From positions 1-5,691 of the forward strand of contig JASLFF010000764.1 of the NCBI GenBank assembly GCA_030150795.1: a stretch of 5,691 nucleotides of DNA, read 5' to 3'. This DNA comes from Terriglobales bacterium. Lineage in GTDB: Bacteria > Acidobacteriota > Terriglobia > Terriglobales > Gp1-AA117. Positions 5,638 to 5,691 of this stretch are shown one piece after another; the stretch's first letter is position 1, and each line of letters begins with the position of its first letter. A program made the position numbers and the translations under genes. The notes beneath the pieces were generated by a model. It was not told the origin of the DNA. It did no database searches and was given only the letters and a program-made list of their open reading frames with translations.

Positions 5638-5691
5638 CTACTGTACTGCGTTTCCATCGGCATCTATCTTATGGATCTCGCCCAGGTTCAG
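5638..5691 (-). CDS. 3' end of a convergent gene (partial)
   Basis: Reading the minus strand from the window edge gives 17 codons, LNLGEIHKIDADGNAVQ, then TAG at 5640-5638. The strong leftward terminator follows 23 bp after this stop, which supports a real gene end. The product extends beyond the window and cannot be identified from 17 residues; GEIHKIDADGN vaguely recalls a beta-propeller or repeat strand, which is not enough for a call. Confidence 0.55.
   Translation of the reverse strand: MNLGEIHKIDADGNAVQ

Overview
The window looks like a piece of a chromosome from a moderately GC-rich Gram-negative soil-type bacterium. Four of the gene products have Sec-type signal peptides or are membrane proteins, one is a predicted outer-membrane barrel, and the mix (MetA-like barrel, Vgb-like propeller with a PKD-like domain, short degenerate CCCGAT-type intergenic repeats) is what I associate with Acidobacteriota. 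That taxonomic guess is inference, not proven by the sequence. I see no mobile element, tRNA, rRNA or CRISPR array.

Positions 1-2909 (+ strand) form a tight three-gene run. Two tandem paralogous secreted proteins of 314 and 326 aa come first. Each has an N-terminal SH3-like region and a C-terminal helical, TPR-like region. The first stop and second start overlap as ATGA. Only 12 bp after the second gene, a TTG-started uppP/bacA-type undecaprenyl-diphosphatase begins, preceded by a GGAGG. The likely theme is the cell envelope: UppP regenerates the lipid carrier for peptidoglycan, and SH3-like modules in secreted proteins often bind cell wall or other proteins. A functional link between the pair and UppP is inferred from the operon layout only.

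Positions 2910-3021 separate uppP from a convergent gene. This gap holds small inverted repeats but no convincing terminator. Positions 3022-3960 (- strand) encode an outer-membrane barrel of the MetA-pathway-of-phenol-degradation family (PF13557-like), with a signal peptide and a TTG start.

Positions 3961-4236 are a divergent intergenic region. It contains a degenerate 8-bp tandem repeat that includes a perfect 15-bp palindrome, and this is the best regulatory or repeat signal in the window.

Positions 4237-5565 (+ strand) encode a secreted seven-bladed beta-propeller (virginiamycin B lyase-like fold) fused to a PKD-like domain. The lyase's acidic motif positions are mostly absent, so it is probably a binding or structural protein rather than an antibiotic lyase. 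A strong hairpin terminator at 5583-5614 separates it from the 3' end of another convergent gene, of which only the last 17 codons (5638-5691, - strand) are inside the window.

The most novel-looking item is the tandem paralog pair. It carries a shared signature block and a conserved two-cysteine motif, and I do not recognise it as a named family.
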